DNA of 44,724 bases from positions 1 to 44,724 of the forward strand of contig CAJFIN010000005.1 of NCBI GenBank assembly GCA_904381335.1, written 5' to 3'. The translations under genes were made by a program, and so were the position numbers. A model generated the notes under the pieces. It did not search any database and was not told the DNA's origin. It saw only the letters and a program-made list of their open reading frames with translations. Positions 34,524 to 43,057 of this stretch are shown piece by piece (positions within the stretch are counted from its first letter, which is position 1; each line of letters begins with the position of its first letter). This DNA is from Candidatus Neoanaerotignum galli (GTDB lineage Bacteria > Bacillota > Clostridia > Lachnospirales > Anaerotignaceae).

Positions 34524-35561
34524 TCACAGCCACTGTCGTAAATCTTCCACCAGAGCTGTCACATCATCTTCTTTTGTATACCAGCTTGTGCTAAACCGCA
34601 CCAAATGGTTTCCATCCTCTTGGATGCCAAAATCATACACTTCATACTTTTCTTCTATTTTTTTGAGCAATGCATCACTGGCAATGATGAACTGCTGATT
34701 TGCCCTAGAATCAAAGGGAATCGGCGCCCCTTTTTCTTCTTGAATGGCTCGAATCCGCAGCGCCTGTTCATTGGCATGTTTCGCCAAATCAAAATAAAGC
34801 CCATTTTCTAACAGCGCCAAAAACTGCAGGCCCAGCACCCGGCCTTTCGCCAGCACGCCGCCTTTGTGCCGCATCATATTACTAAATCCTTTTTTTAGCG
34901 CTGAATTACAGATCACCATAGCTTCGCCAAACATCGCGCCCTGTTTTGTGCCGCCAATATAAAACATATCGCAGAGCCGGCCAAGATCATACAGCGTGAT
35001 ATCGTTGCCTTCTCCCATCAGACCATAGCCCAGCCGAGCACCATCCAGATATAGCGGCAGCCCATATTGATGACAAACGGCACTGATTTCTTCTAATTCA
35101 GCTTTGGAGTACAACGTACCATATTCCGAAGCATGGGAAATATATACCATTCCCGGCTCCACCAATTGCTGCCAGGCATGATCCGTCTGATAGGTCTTGA
35201 CGGCATCTTCAATCTGCTGAGCCGTCAATTTTCCGTCTTTCGTAGGCAAAGCCAACACTTTGTTGCCCCCCGCTTCAATGGCGCCAGCTTCATGACCATT
35301 GATGTGGGCCGCCGTTGTACACAGCACGCCCTGATACGGTTTTAGGAGAAACGAGATCGCCGTGGCATTAGCAATGGTGCCGCCCATAAAAAAGTACACC
35401 GCACCCTCCGGTCGTCCCACCATGCCCAAAATCAACCGCTCTGCCTGTTTACAGTACTCATCTTTGCCATAAGTGGTGGTTTGTTCCATATTGGTCTGCA
35501 CCAGTCGATCCATCACTTGCGGCGCACAGGCAACAGCATAGTCACATTCAAAATTGATCAT
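34524..35561 (-). CDS. ltaA: Low-specificity L-threonine aldolase (beta-eliminating lyase family)
   Basis: The 345-residue PLP enzyme shows YGKDEYCKQAERLI, FFMGGTIANATAISFLL, CTTAAHINGHEAGAIEAGGNK, the aspartate motif LYLDGARLGYGL and the PLP lysine in FYIGGTKQGAMFGEAMV. It cleaves L-threonine/allo-threonine to glycine and acetaldehyde in the cytoplasm. The length is typical. It is monocistronic with its own terminator and an upstream extended -10 promoter. Substrate range within the family can vary (other beta-hydroxy amino acids). Confidence 0.92.
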   Translation of the reverse strand: MINFECDYAVACAPQVMDRLVQTNMEQTTTYGKDEYCKQAERLILGMVGRPEGAVYFFMGGTIANATAISFLLKPYQGVLCTTAAHINGHEAGAIEAGGNKVLALPTKDGKLTAQQIEDAVKTYQTDHAWQQLVEPGMVYISHASEYGTLYSKAELEEISAVCHQYGLPLYLDGARLGYGLMGEGNDITLYDLGRLCDMFYIGGTKQGAMFGEAMVICNSALKKGFSNMMRHKGGVLAKGRVLGLQFLALLENGLYFDLAKHANEQALRIRAIQEEKGAPIPFDSRANQQFIIASDALLKKIEEKYEVYDFGIQEDGNHLVRFSTSWYTKEDDVTALVEDLRQWL

Positions 35562-35631
35562 GATTTTCCTCCTTTGTGTAAATCATTCATCTCAGGCCAT
35601 AATATATTAATATGATACACATTACTTTCTC

Positions 35632-35640
35632 ATTATAGCA
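35632..35640 (-). promoter_or_regulatory. Likely ltaA promoter (extended -10)
   Basis: TGCTATAAT on the minus strand (box 35632-35637) is an extended -10. The -35 region is only TTGTTT-like. An AT-rich palindrome, ATATTAATAT, lies between it and the gene. Confidence 0.5.
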
Positions 35641-35952
35641 TATTTCCACAAAAAAACAAGTCCTCATTTTTTTCCCATTTGTTTTTCCAGGGTGAACATT
35701 TTTCATTCTTTTCTCTGGACCACCAGCCAGTTTCTCCGCACACTACCGTTTATCTTTCTTTCCTTCTAAAACCTTCTAAAAGAATTCTTAGGGGATAAAA
35801 CAGTGCATCTAATCCCTCTCCTGCAAGAACGAAAAGCCGGTTTTGCTGGCTTTATTCCCTTATATATGGCCCTATGGCATACTCGTCTGAGGCAATCCAC
35901 ACCGGCGGTCTATTCTTTGGAAGACATACATCGGAAAGAGGTTTTGGAGCAC
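35641..35952. other. Intergenic region upstream of ltaA and after gntP
   Basis: About 310 bp with no supported gene. A plus-strand open frame at 35803-36009 lacks a ribosome site, runs through the gntP terminator and looks like noise. Confidence 0.5.
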
Positions 35953-35978
35953 AAAAAAGGCGGGAGTACTTCCCGCCT
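35953..35978 (-). terminator. Rho-independent terminator after gntP
   Basis: The perfect 7-bp stem GGCGGGA/TCCCGCC with a 5-nt loop is followed on the minus strand by six T, about 25 bp past the stop. Confidence 0.9.
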
Positions 35979-36000
35979 TGCCGCGCTTGATATCCTATAT

Positions 36001-37362
36001 TTAGTATAAACCAGGCAGAACGCCGCTAAATAGGCTTAATACCAAAACCGTAATAAAGCCTGTAATACCGGCAATCAGTCCGCCCACTGTCCATATTTTC
36101 ATCGTATCAGAGAAACTAAAGCCAGAAAAACGATTAATCACCCAGAAGCCGGAGTCATTGGGTAAAGACAAGCCAACGCTACCGCAGCATACCGCTAATC
36201 CCACCAAAACAGGAGAGGCACCTACAGCTGCAATGGTTGGCGCTACAATGGAACTGGTGGTAACCAATGCCACCGTAGCAGACCCCTGTGCTGCTCGCAA
36301 AATCTGGCTAAGCAAAAATGCCAACAAAATCAACGGCATATTCAAATCGCCCATAACGCCCACCAGATAATCACCAATGCCGGAAGCATTGATAATCTGA
36401 CCAAAACTGCCGCCAGCGCCGGTAATCAGAAAGACCATCCCTGCTTGACCTGCAGCTTCAGACAACACATCATCCATGGGGCGCTTTAAGTACTTTTTCA
36501 GCAGGATCATGGCAACAATCACGCCGATAAACAGTGCAATATTCTTATCCCCAATAAAGGCAAAAAATGTATTTACTGCTGCATTGTCGCTGCCCACAAT
36601 AGTGGTAACCACAGTACCTGCCAAAATCAGTAAAATAGGTAAAAAGATCAAGAAAATTGCTAGACCGCCGGAGGGACGGCTGTCATCTTTCGCTTCCATT
36701 GCCATATCTTTTAAAATATCATCCTGCGTGCGGATCACTGCATTCTTGCTTTCTGGGAAAAACTTTGGCACCGTCAGTTTGGAGTAAAGCACGCCGCCCA
36801 CCAAACAGGCCGGGATAGAAACCACTAGAGAATAAAAAATAAACGGCCCAATGGGTGCATTCACATTGCCAGCCACAGCTAATGGACCCGGCGTAGGAAT
36901 CACCAGGCAGTGCCCTACAATCAGCCCAACGCCCAGTGCAGTCACAAAACGAGCAAAGTGAATCCCCGTTTTTTCCGAAAGCTGTTTTGCAATAGAAACC
37001 AAAATAACAAAGGCTGCATCAAAAAAAACTGGGATAGCCACAATCAAACCTGTGATATTCATGGCCAGCGGGGAGTTTTTAATCCCGACTTTACTTAATA
37101 CTAAGTTTGCAATTTCTTCTGTGCCGCCAGTTTCATACAATAATTGTCCTAAAATAATACCGAGCGCAATTACAATGCCGATGCTTTCCATGGTTGAGCC
37201 AAATCCCGCCGCTATGTTCGTGGGTATCTCATTTAAAGGCAATCCTGTTGCCAAGCCCATCACCACAGCCACACCAATCAAGGCCAAAAAGGGATTGACT
37301 TTGAATTTGATGATTAACAGCATCAGTAGTGCAATGCCCACAAGAAAAACTGCAAGTAACAT
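36001..37362 (-). CDS. GntP-family gluconate/H+ symporter-type permease
   Basis: The 453-residue integral membrane protein has about 12-14 hydrophobic segments throughout. It shows GntP family blocks: KFKVNPFLALIGVAVVMGLATGLPLNEI, NITGLIVAIPVFFDAAFVIL, LIVGHCLVIPTPGPLAVAGNVNAPIG, AAQGSATVALVTTSSIVAP and CCGSVGLSLPNDSGFWVI. Family members import gluconate, other sugar acids or related hydroxy acids with protons. The start at 37362 (ATG) has AAGGAGG 7 nt upstream; a GTG two codons earlier is too close to the site. It is a single gene with its own promoter and a candidate operator. With the UxaA/LarA-like operon in the same window it may feed sugar-acid catabolism, but they are 32 kb apart. Confidence 0.9.
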   Translation of the reverse strand: MLLAVFLVGIALLMLLIIKFKVNPFLALIGVAVVMGLATGLPLNEIPTNIAAGFGSTMESIGIVIALGIILGQLLYETGGTEEIANLVLSKVGIKNSPLAMNITGLIVAIPVFFDAAFVILVSIAKQLSEKTGIHFARFVTALGVGLIVGHCLVIPTPGPLAVAGNVNAPIGPFIFYSLVVSIPACLVGGVLYSKLTVPKFFPESKNAVIRTQDDILKDMAMEAKDDSRPSGGLAIFLIFLPILLILAGTVVTTIVGSDNAAVNTFFAFIGDKNIALFIGVIVAMILLKKYLKRPMDDVLSEAAGQAGMVFLITGAGGSFGQIINASGIGDYLVGVMGDLNMPLILLAFLLSQILRAAQGSATVALVTTSSIVAPTIAAVGASPVLVGLAVCCGSVGLSLPNDSGFWVINRFSGFSFSDTMKIWTVGGLIAGITGFITVLVLSLFSGVLPGLY

Positions 37363-37552
37363 ATACACTCCTCCTTACCTCAATTTTCTGGGCGCCCCTC
37401 TTTGCCCAGCACAGACAAAACCTTCTTTCCCTCATGAAAAGCAACGCGGCCCGCCTCCGGGAATATGCTCATCCATCTCCTCCGCACTCTACGAGGGAAA
37501 AGCCCCAGTTGTGGGAAGCTATAAATGAAAAAGATTTTATCTCTTCCCTTTC

Positions 37553-37581
37553 ATCATACAAAGTTTTGATCTAATTGTCAA
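37553..37581 (-). promoter_or_regulatory. gntP promoter
   Basis: TTGACA (37576-37581), a 17-bp spacer and TATGAT (37553-37558) on the minus strand. It gives a leader of about 185 nt with a few stems (for example CTGGGC/GCCCAG near the start codon). Confidence 0.75.
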
Positions 37582-37590
37582 ACAAAACTT
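37561..37590 (-). repeat. Inverted repeat around the gntP -35 box, possible operator
   Basis: AAGTTTTG (37561-37568) and CAAAACTT (37583-37590) form perfect 8-bp arms, 14 bp apart, embracing the -35 box. This is a typical place for a sugar-acid-responsive repressor. No regulator gene is adjacent. Confidence 0.45.
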
Positions 37591-37766
37591 CAATATCCTT
37601 CCTGTTTTTGTTTGTTTTTAATAAATATATCCTAATTTCTCCAATATTCTTGCGTTTTCTTCTATTTTTTCTCCTCGGAATAGTAGGGATATCCACGGGC
37701 TGTGTCCCGTACTTTTTTGCAGAAAGATCTTGGTCATTTCTTTTTCTTCTCCTCGCAGGTGCATAT
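37591..37766. other. Short intergenic region
   Basis: AT-rich DNA between the gntP promoter and the potD terminator. No gene or other signal was seen. Confidence 0.5.
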
Positions 37767-37793
37767 AAAAAGGGCCGGCAGTATACCGACCCT
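37767..37793 (-). terminator. Rho-independent terminator of the pot operon
   Basis: On the minus strand GGGTCGG pairs with CCGGCCC (one mismatch) around a 7-nt loop, followed by five T. It lies about 27 bp past the potD stop. Confidence 0.7.
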
Positions 37794-37819
37794 GCTGCAC
37801 TGCCAAAGGCAAGCGCAAC

Positions 37820-38896
37820 TTATTGTTCTGCTTTCACTTTAATCCAAAGCTCCGCCAATTTTTCTTTTAACACCTGGTTATCATGGAAAATTTCATCTTT
37901 TTCATAGCCCATCCGCGGCAGATAAGCTTCATTATCGGCATATAATCCACCTTCGCTGCTCATATCTTCCAGCACTTCCTGGTTACTAGAAGCATAGCCC
38001 ACGTATTCAGAGTTGGCATAAGAGGCATCATATGTCAGCACATAATTGATGAACTCATGGGCCAAAGCGGGGTTTTCTGCATTTGCAGGAATGACCATGG
38101 CATCGCTCCAAATATTGGTGCCTTCCGCTGGCATATAAAAGCGCATATCTGGATTTTCTTCCAAGATCACCGTAGCATCACCGCTATATACCACAGCTAA
38201 GCTCTTATTGCCATTCATCATATTATCAATCACTTCGTCCGTCACATATGCCGGCTCCATGGTGTCGTTCAGCTCCCGGAGCCATTGATAAGCTTCTTCA
38301 ATCTCGGCCTCATCTTCTGTATTCATCGAATAACCCAGCGCTTTAAAGGCCACCATAAAGGAATCTCGTTCAGAGTCATACATATAAATATCGCCGGCAT
38401 AGTCGGTATTTCTCAAAATTTCCCACCCCTGTTCTTCAATCAGATCTGTCGGCACTGTATTTTGATTATACACAATGCCCACCGAACCCCAGAAATAAGG
38501 TGCAGAATATTCATTGCCCGGATCATAATCTAATTGTGTCAAATCTGGCACCAAGTTTTTTAAGTTTGGCAGCTTACTGTGATCCAGCTTCTGCAGCATA
38601 CCTTCATTCATCAGCCGCTCGATCATATAATCAGAAGGCACCAATACGTCATAGCTGTCTCCCGCTTGTAATTTCGTATACATCATTTCATTGGAATCAA
38701 AATATTCCACAATGACATTTACGCCAAACTCGTCTTCAAAATCACTGATGAGGTTTTCCCCCATATATTCGCCCCAGTTATAAAGCTTTAAGGTGTCGGA
38801 GCCATATTTCGCAATGGCCTCCTCGCTGCCGCTAGAACTGCTGCATCCAGCACATAATACGACTGCTCCCAATAATACTGCAAAAAACCGTTTCAT
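37820..38896 (-). CDS. potD: Spermidine/putrescine ABC transporter substrate-binding lipoprotein
   Basis: The 358-residue PotD-type protein has a lipoprotein signal (MKRFFAVLLGAVVLCAGC, Cys18). The mature part begins with the family pattern LKLYNWGEYMGENLISDFEDEFGVNVIVEYFDSNEMMYTKL and carries YDVLVPSDYMIERL and YFWGSVGIVYN. Acidic and aromatic residues in the cleft bind polyamines in characterised members. It would be anchored outside the membrane and deliver substrate to PotBC. It is the last gene, overlapping potC by 4 bp (ATGA). Related proteins bind other cationic or modified compounds, so the ligand is inferred. Confidence 0.93.
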   Translation of the reverse strand: MKRFFAVLLGAVVLCAGCSSSSGSEEAIAKYGSDTLKLYNWGEYMGENLISDFEDEFGVNVIVEYFDSNEMMYTKLQAGDSYDVLVPSDYMIERLMNEGMLQKLDHSKLPNLKNLVPDLTQLDYDPGNEYSAPYFWGSVGIVYNQNTVPTDLIEEQGWEILRNTDYAGDIYMYDSERDSFMVAFKALGYSMNTEDEAEIEEAYQWLRELNDTMEPAYVTDEVIDNMMNGNKSLAVVYSGDATVILEENPDMRFYMPAEGTNIWSDAMVIPANAENPALAHEFINYVLTYDASYANSEYVGYASSNQEVLEDMSSEGGLYADNEAYLPRMGYEKDEIFHDNQVLKEKLAELWIKVKAEQ

Positions 38897-39705
38897 ACTT
38901 GTTCCATCCTTTCTTCTCTTTTTTTTTCGCTTCTTTCTTTCATGGCTGGAATCAGATTTACTAAAATCAGCACCACTGTAATCAGCAGGATTACCACCGT
39001 AGAAAGGGCATTAATCGATGGGTTGATCCGCTTACTCATGGTGTAAACCAAAATAGAGATATTACTTACTCCATTGCCGGTAACAAAATAGGAGATAATA
39101 AAATCATCAAAACTCATGGTAAAAGCAATCAGCGCCCCGGAAACAATGCCTGGCATAATTTGAGGCACGATCACCTTCGTCAGTGCTTGCCAAGGCGTAG
39201 CCCCTAAGTCCATACAGGCATCGGCCAGATTCGGGTCAAGGCTGCGTAATTTGGGTGAAACACTCAGCATGACATAGGGAGTGCAAAACATCACATGGGC
39301 TAAGATCATCGTCAAAAGGCCCTTGCGCACCCCTAAAGCACTAAAAAACATCAGTAACCCAATCGCTGTTACAATTTCCGGATTCATGATGGGCAAATCG
39401 TTGACCCGTTCCACAATCGTTTTCAACACCCGACTGCTTTTGGATAAACCAATGGCAGCCACCGTTCCAATGATGGTGGAAACGACAGTGGCAATGACCG
39501 CCACCAAAATGGTATAAAACATAGCGTCCATCATATCTCCGTTAGAAAACATTCTTTCATACCATTGCAGAGAAAACCCATCCATTCTTGTTAACGACCG
39601 GCCGCTGTTAAACGAAAAGACAACGATATAGGCAATGGGTGCGTAAAAAAACAGAAAAATCAGCCCCATCCATAACTTTGAAAGCCATTTTTTTCTTCCT
39701 TTCAT
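38893..39705 (-). CDS. potC: Spermidine/putrescine ABC transporter permease PotC
   Basis: The 270-residue BPD-type permease has six hydrophobic segments and a good EAA-like loop, DACMDLGATPWQALTKVIVPQIMPGIVSG, that contacts the ATPase. It has the PotC start LWMGLIFLFFYAPIAYIVVFSFNSG. It pairs with PotB to form the membrane channel. ATGA overlaps at both ends couple it to potB and potD. Confidence 0.94.
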   Translation of the reverse strand: MKGRKKWLSKLWMGLIFLFFYAPIAYIVVFSFNSGRSLTRMDGFSLQWYERMFSNGDMMDAMFYTILVAVIATVVSTIIGTVAAIGLSKSSRVLKTIVERVNDLPIMNPEIVTAIGLLMFFSALGVRKGLLTMILAHVMFCTPYVMLSVSPKLRSLDPNLADACMDLGATPWQALTKVIVPQIMPGIVSGALIAFTMSFDDFIISYFVTGNGVSNISILVYTMSKRINPSINALSTVVILLITVVLILVNLIPAMKERSEKKREERMEQV

Positions 39706-40541
39706 CCCTGGCCGCCCCCTTCAGATGCATTCCGGTCAACTTTCTTTGTAATATACATACTAATCATGATGATGACTGCCATAATCATGGAGATGGCTGA
39801 ACCGAAGTTCCAGTTGCCGCTGGTAAGGAACTGGGTTTCAATCACATTCCCGATCAGCACATATTGTCCGCCACCCAACAGCTTGGGGATAAAGAAACTG
39901 GACACGGCCGGCAGGAATACCAACGTAATCCCACTGATGACCCCCGGCAAAGATAAGGGCAGCGTTACCCGCAAAAACCGTTGTACATTGCTGGCGCCCA
40001 AATCGCTGGCTGCTTCCAGCAAGCTTTGATCCATCTTTGTCAATGAAGTATGGATTTGCAGGATCATAAACGGCAGGAAATTATACACCATACCTAAGAC
40101 CACTGCAAAGGAAGTGTGCAAAAGCTTCACCGGTGCCAAGCCGATCATTTCTAAAAATGTATTAATCAGGCCATTATCCTGTAAAATACCCATCCATGCA
40201 TAGGTGCGCACCAACATATTGATCCAGGTAGGCAGCGTCACCAACAGCACTAGGCGCATATGCCAAGTGGGCAGTGCATTGGCAATAAAATAGGCTGTGG
40301 GATACCCAATGACCACACAGATAGCAGTCGTGGCCAGTGCAATAAGCAAACTTCGTTTGAGCACATCCAAAAAAATGGCATCGCTGAAAAAGTATGCAAA
40401 ATTTTCCAAGGTGAAGCGAAAGGTAGTGACATCATTGCCACGCACCGTAAAAGCATACAGCACAATCAGCAGCATGGGCAGCACAATCATAATTGCAATC
40501 CACACCAAATAGGGGAAAACCATGGTTCGAAAGTGACGCAT
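39702..40541 (-). CDS. potB: Spermidine/putrescine ABC transporter permease PotB
   Basis: The 279-residue permease has about six hydrophobic segments and the EAA loop EAASDLGASNVQRFLRVTLPLSLPGVISG. The start at 40541 is supported by AAGGAGG 9 nt upstream, which itself spans the potA stop; a longer frame upstream reads through potA. It forms the inner-membrane channel with PotC and follows potA by 4 bp. Confidence 0.94.
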   Translation of the reverse strand: MRHFRTMVFPYLVWIAIMIVLPMLLIVLYAFTVRGNDVTTFRFTLENFAYFFSDAIFLDVLKRSLLIALATTAICVVIGYPTAYFIANALPTWHMRLVLLVTLPTWINMLVRTYAWMGILQDNGLINTFLEMIGLAPVKLLHTSFAVVLGMVYNFLPFMILQIHTSLTKMDQSLLEAASDLGASNVQRFLRVTLPLSLPGVISGITLVFLPAVSSFFIPKLLGGGQYVLIGNVIETQFLTSGNWNFGSAISMIMAVIIMISMYITKKVDRNASEGGGQG

Positions 40542-40545
40542 TGGC

Positions 40546-42114
40546 TCATCCCTCCTTTTCCATGATATGGATATCTTCTGGAGCAAAGCTCAGTCCCACT
40601 TCATTGCCTTCCTCATACCGATCCGTGGTATCCACCTTATAGACATAGCCCTGCGTTTTAAAGGTGACAGGATATTCACCCACCGTAATGGTTTCTGGAT
40701 CAAAATCATATTCTACCTCTGTGATCTCCACGGCGCTGTCATCCACAAGGCTCCAGGCAGACGCATTTGCCCATGTTTTCAGATCTGTATCCAAGGCAAT
40801 CGATTCTTGGATCTCATCCACCTTTTTAAAGAAATTAACAGCAAAAATTTCTTCCTGATATTCATTGCTGACAATCCGGTTTTCATCCCTAACGATCATA
40901 TTGGCCGTGGCCCGCGTCCCCTGTGCGGTGGAAAAAACCACGGGATAAACGCCGTTTTTCGGCTCAATATGATATTCTACTTTATTAATGGACACCAGTG
41001 TGTCCGTATCGGGATTCCACGCCTGTGCATCTGCCCGAGCGATGATCTCCGCCTCTGTCAGTTCCGCCACATCGCTCACATCCAAATAAAAGTCATTGGC
41101 GCTCATCTTTTCATTGGCAGCAGTGTTGAATGTGGGTTTATCCTCTGATACTGTCATCGTCACCGTGATGCTGGTACCCGCCCGGGTTTCTACCATCGTC
41201 TCATAGTGAACGCCCTTAAAAAGCACCGATTTAACCACGCCTTTTAATAGCCCCTGTTCTTTGGGCACAATATCCAAATCCTCCGGGCGAATCACCACAT
41301 CCACTCTTTCATTGGCGCCAAATCCGCTGTCTACGCAAGAAAAATGCTTATCCTCAAAAATCACTTCCCTATCCTGCACCATCACGCCATCGATGATATT
41401 GCTTTCCCCAATAAAGTTAGCCACAAACCGGTTGACAGGCTCGTTATAAATATCAATTGGCGTACCAATTTGCTGTATTTCCCCATCGTTCATCACCACA
41501 ATTTTGTCACTCATGGTGAGTGCTTCTTCTTGGTCATGGGTCACATAAATAAAGGTGATGCCCACTTCTTTCTGGATTCGTTTTAGCTCATGCTGCATTT
41601 CTTTACGCAGTTTTAAATCCAATGCACCCAGCGGTTCATCCAGCAGCAGTACCATCGGCTCATTGACCAGAGCCCGGGCGATGGCCACCCGCTGCTGCTG
41701 GCCACCGCTCATCTCGGTTACACTGCGCTTGGCATACTCTTCTAAGTTCACCAAACGGAGCATCCGCTTTACTTTCTGCTCAATAATATCCTTTGGTTCT
41801 TTTTTGATCTTCAGCCCAAAGGCCACATTATCATATACATTCATATGGGGGAATAGCGCATATTTCTGAAATACCGTGTTGATTTCCCGCCGGTATGGCG
41901 GAACCGGGATAATATTCTGCCCATCAAAAAGTACTTCTCCCTCGGTTGGGTCCAAAAATCCGCCCAAAATTCGCAGAAGTGTTGTCTTTCCACAGCCAGA
42001 TGGCCCTAACAGCGTTACAAACTCATTTTCATAAATATCCAGATTGATCCCCTTGAGCACCAATTGGCCGTCAAATTCTTTGACTATGTTTTTAAACTGA
42101 ATCAGTTTTTTCAT
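40546..42114 (-). CDS. potA: Polyamine ABC transporter ATPase PotA with an Ig-like insertion in the C-terminal domain
   Basis: The 522-residue protein (usual PotA about 350-380) has a normal nucleotide-binding domain: Walker A GPSGCGKT (37-44), Q-loop, signature MSGGQQQR (135-142), Walker B LLLDEP (156-161) and H-loop THD (192-194). The TOBE/OB region starts at about 235 and reads [11 protein letters not shown]...[20 protein letters not shown]. Then residues about 312-488 are an insert with two Ig-like repeats (about 349-410 and 432-490) sharing the pattern AW...I..VEY...P...G.YPV.F.T. The normal end [28 protein letters not shown] resumes after it, so the insert lies inside the TOBE domain. 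The frame is intact. It powers uptake with PotBCD. The start at 42114 follows AGGAGGG. Confidence 0.93.
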   Translation of the reverse strand: MKKLIQFKNIVKEFDGQLVLKGINLDIYENEFVTLLGPSGCGKTTLLRILGGFLDPTEGEVLFDGQNIIPVPPYRREINTVFQKYALFPHMNVYDNVAFGLKIKKEPKDIIEQKVKRMLRLVNLEEYAKRSVTEMSGGQQQRVAIARALVNEPMVLLLDEPLGALDLKLRKEMQHELKRIQKEVGITFIYVTHDQEEALTMSDKIVVMNDGEIQQIGTPIDIYNEPVNRFVANFIGESNIIDGVMVQDREVIFEDKHFSCVDSGFGANERVDVVIRPEDLDIVPKEQGLLKGVVKSVLFKGVHYETMVETRAGTSITVTMTVSEDKPTFNTAANEKMSANDFYLDVSDVAELTEAEIIARADAQAWNPDTDTLVSINKVEYHIEPKNGVYPVVFSTAQGTRATANMIVRDENRIVSNEYQEEIFAVNFFKKVDEIQESIALDTDLKTWANASAWSLVDDSAVEITEVEYDFDPETITVGEYPVTFKTQGYVYKVDTTDRYEEGNEVGLSFAPEDIHIMEKEG

Positions 42115-42137
42115 GATCTCCCTCCTGCCTGCCGGTT

Positions 42138-42671
42138 TTAAAACAGCGGCGGCGTACAAATCCAGATTACCTTCGCCATGGTGCGCTTATCATTTCTGAG
42201 GTAATGAAAGTTCTTTCCGTGCAGATAAAACGTCTCCCCTTTTTTCACAATGGTTTCCGTTTCTCCATCCACCAAGGTTACCCGTCCTTCTAACACAAAA
42301 CCGAATTCCTCGCCATCATGAGGCGCCACTTCAAATGTTTTTTGCCCTGGCTCTACTTCTACCAGCACCGGCTCCATTTCATTTTTTTGGGAATTGGGTA
42401 CAATCCAATGAATGGTGTATCCCTCCCGCTCATCCACAAAAAAGTCTTCCTGTCGAAATACCGATTTTTCGTCTTTATCCTCCCGGAAAAAATCCGATAA
42501 ACTGGTGCCTAAAGCTTCTAAAATATCATTTAACGTTGCAATGGAGGGCGAGGTCAGATTCCGCTCCACTTGGGATAAAAATCCCTTCGTCAGTTCGCAC
42601 CGGCTGGCCAATTCCTCGAGGGTCAGGTCTTTCTGCGTGCGCAGCTGCTTTATTTTTGCGCCAATATCCAT
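42138..42671 (-). CDS. XRE-family regulator with C-terminal cupin domain (polyamine operon regulator)
   Basis: The 177-residue protein has an N-terminal helix-turn-helix ([53 protein letters not shown], about residues 3-55) and a C-terminal cupin ([57 protein letters not shown], about 105-161), the PuuR-like architecture. It lies first in the pot operon, 24 bp before potA, so it most likely controls polyamine uptake in response to a polyamine bound in the cupin. Two 26-bp near-identical repeats flank its promoter. The start at 42671 follows AAGGAGC. Confidence 0.9.
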   Translation of the reverse strand: MDIGAKIKQLRTQKDLTLEELASRCELTKGFLSQVERNLTSPSIATLNDILEALGTSLSDFFREDKDEKSVFRQEDFFVDEREGYTIHWIVPNSQKNEMEPVLVEVEPGQKTFEVAPHDGEEFGFVLEGRVTLVDGETETIVKKGETFYLHGKNFHYLRNDKRTMAKVIWICTPPLF

Positions 42672-42702
42672 GATCCGCTCCTTTCGCCGATATACCAATA
42701 CA

Positions 42703-42728
42703 AAACAAAAAGTTTCTTTTTATTAAAC
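42703..42728 (-). repeat. 26-bp operator-like repeat, copy 1 (between start site and pot regulator gene)
   Basis: It reads AAACAAAAAGTTT then CTTTTTATTAAAC on the plus strand. It matches copy 2 at 42772-42797 at 23 of 26 positions and contains AAAC-5-GTTT symmetry. Confidence 0.6.
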
Positions 42729-42735
42729 CCAAATC

Positions 42736-42763
42736 ATTATACTATATTTCGCTCAAAAATCAA
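42736..42763 (-). promoter_or_regulatory. Promoter of the pot regulator-potABCD operon
   Basis: TATAAT (42736-42741) is preceded by TTGATT (42758-42763) with a 16-bp spacer, minus strand. It lies between the two 26-bp repeats. Confidence 0.6.
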
Positions 42764-42771
42764 TATAAATC

Positions 42772-42797
42772 AAACAAAAAGTTTGATTTTAGTAAAC
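42772..42797 (-). repeat. 26-bp operator-like repeat, copy 2 (upstream of the pot promoter)
   Basis: It reads AAACAAAAAGTTT then GATTTTAGTAAAC on the plus strand. It is 69 bp from copy 1, start to start. Likely a binding site for the XRE-cupin protein. Confidence 0.6.
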
Positions 42798-42962
42798 TGT
42801 CTAATCGGTTTCTCAAATAGCGCCCTTCTTTTCAACAAATTATCCAAAAAACTGTTTTTCCCTATTTCATTTCGTTTTGTAACGTAGATATAAAGAAAAA
42901 ATATTCTTTTTGTAAACTCCCCAGATCCTGGGCAGATTTTCTTTTGATTCTCTTCTTTTTGA

Positions 42963-42991
42963 TTGCAGCTTCTATTCCCCTGTGATAGAAT
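42963..42991 (+). promoter_or_regulatory. Promoter of the Cof-phosphatase/HD unit
   Basis: TTGCAG (42963-42968), a 17-bp spacer and TAGAAT (42986-42991), 66 bp before the ATG. Confidence 0.6.
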
Positions 42992-43057
42992 ATAGGACGC
43001 AAAATATATTCATCGCCCCTGTCCAAACAGGAGCAACTGGCGGAAAGGAGTCTCTCT

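Noticed and set aside
35803..36009. Plus-strand open frame of 68 codons
   Set aside because: No ribosome site, and it crosses the gntP terminator hairpin into the antisense of gntP.
42672..43057. Mobile-element ends suggested by the repeated AT-rich 26-mers
   Set aside because: The two copies are direct repeats around a promoter, with no transposase or target duplication; an operator pair fits better.
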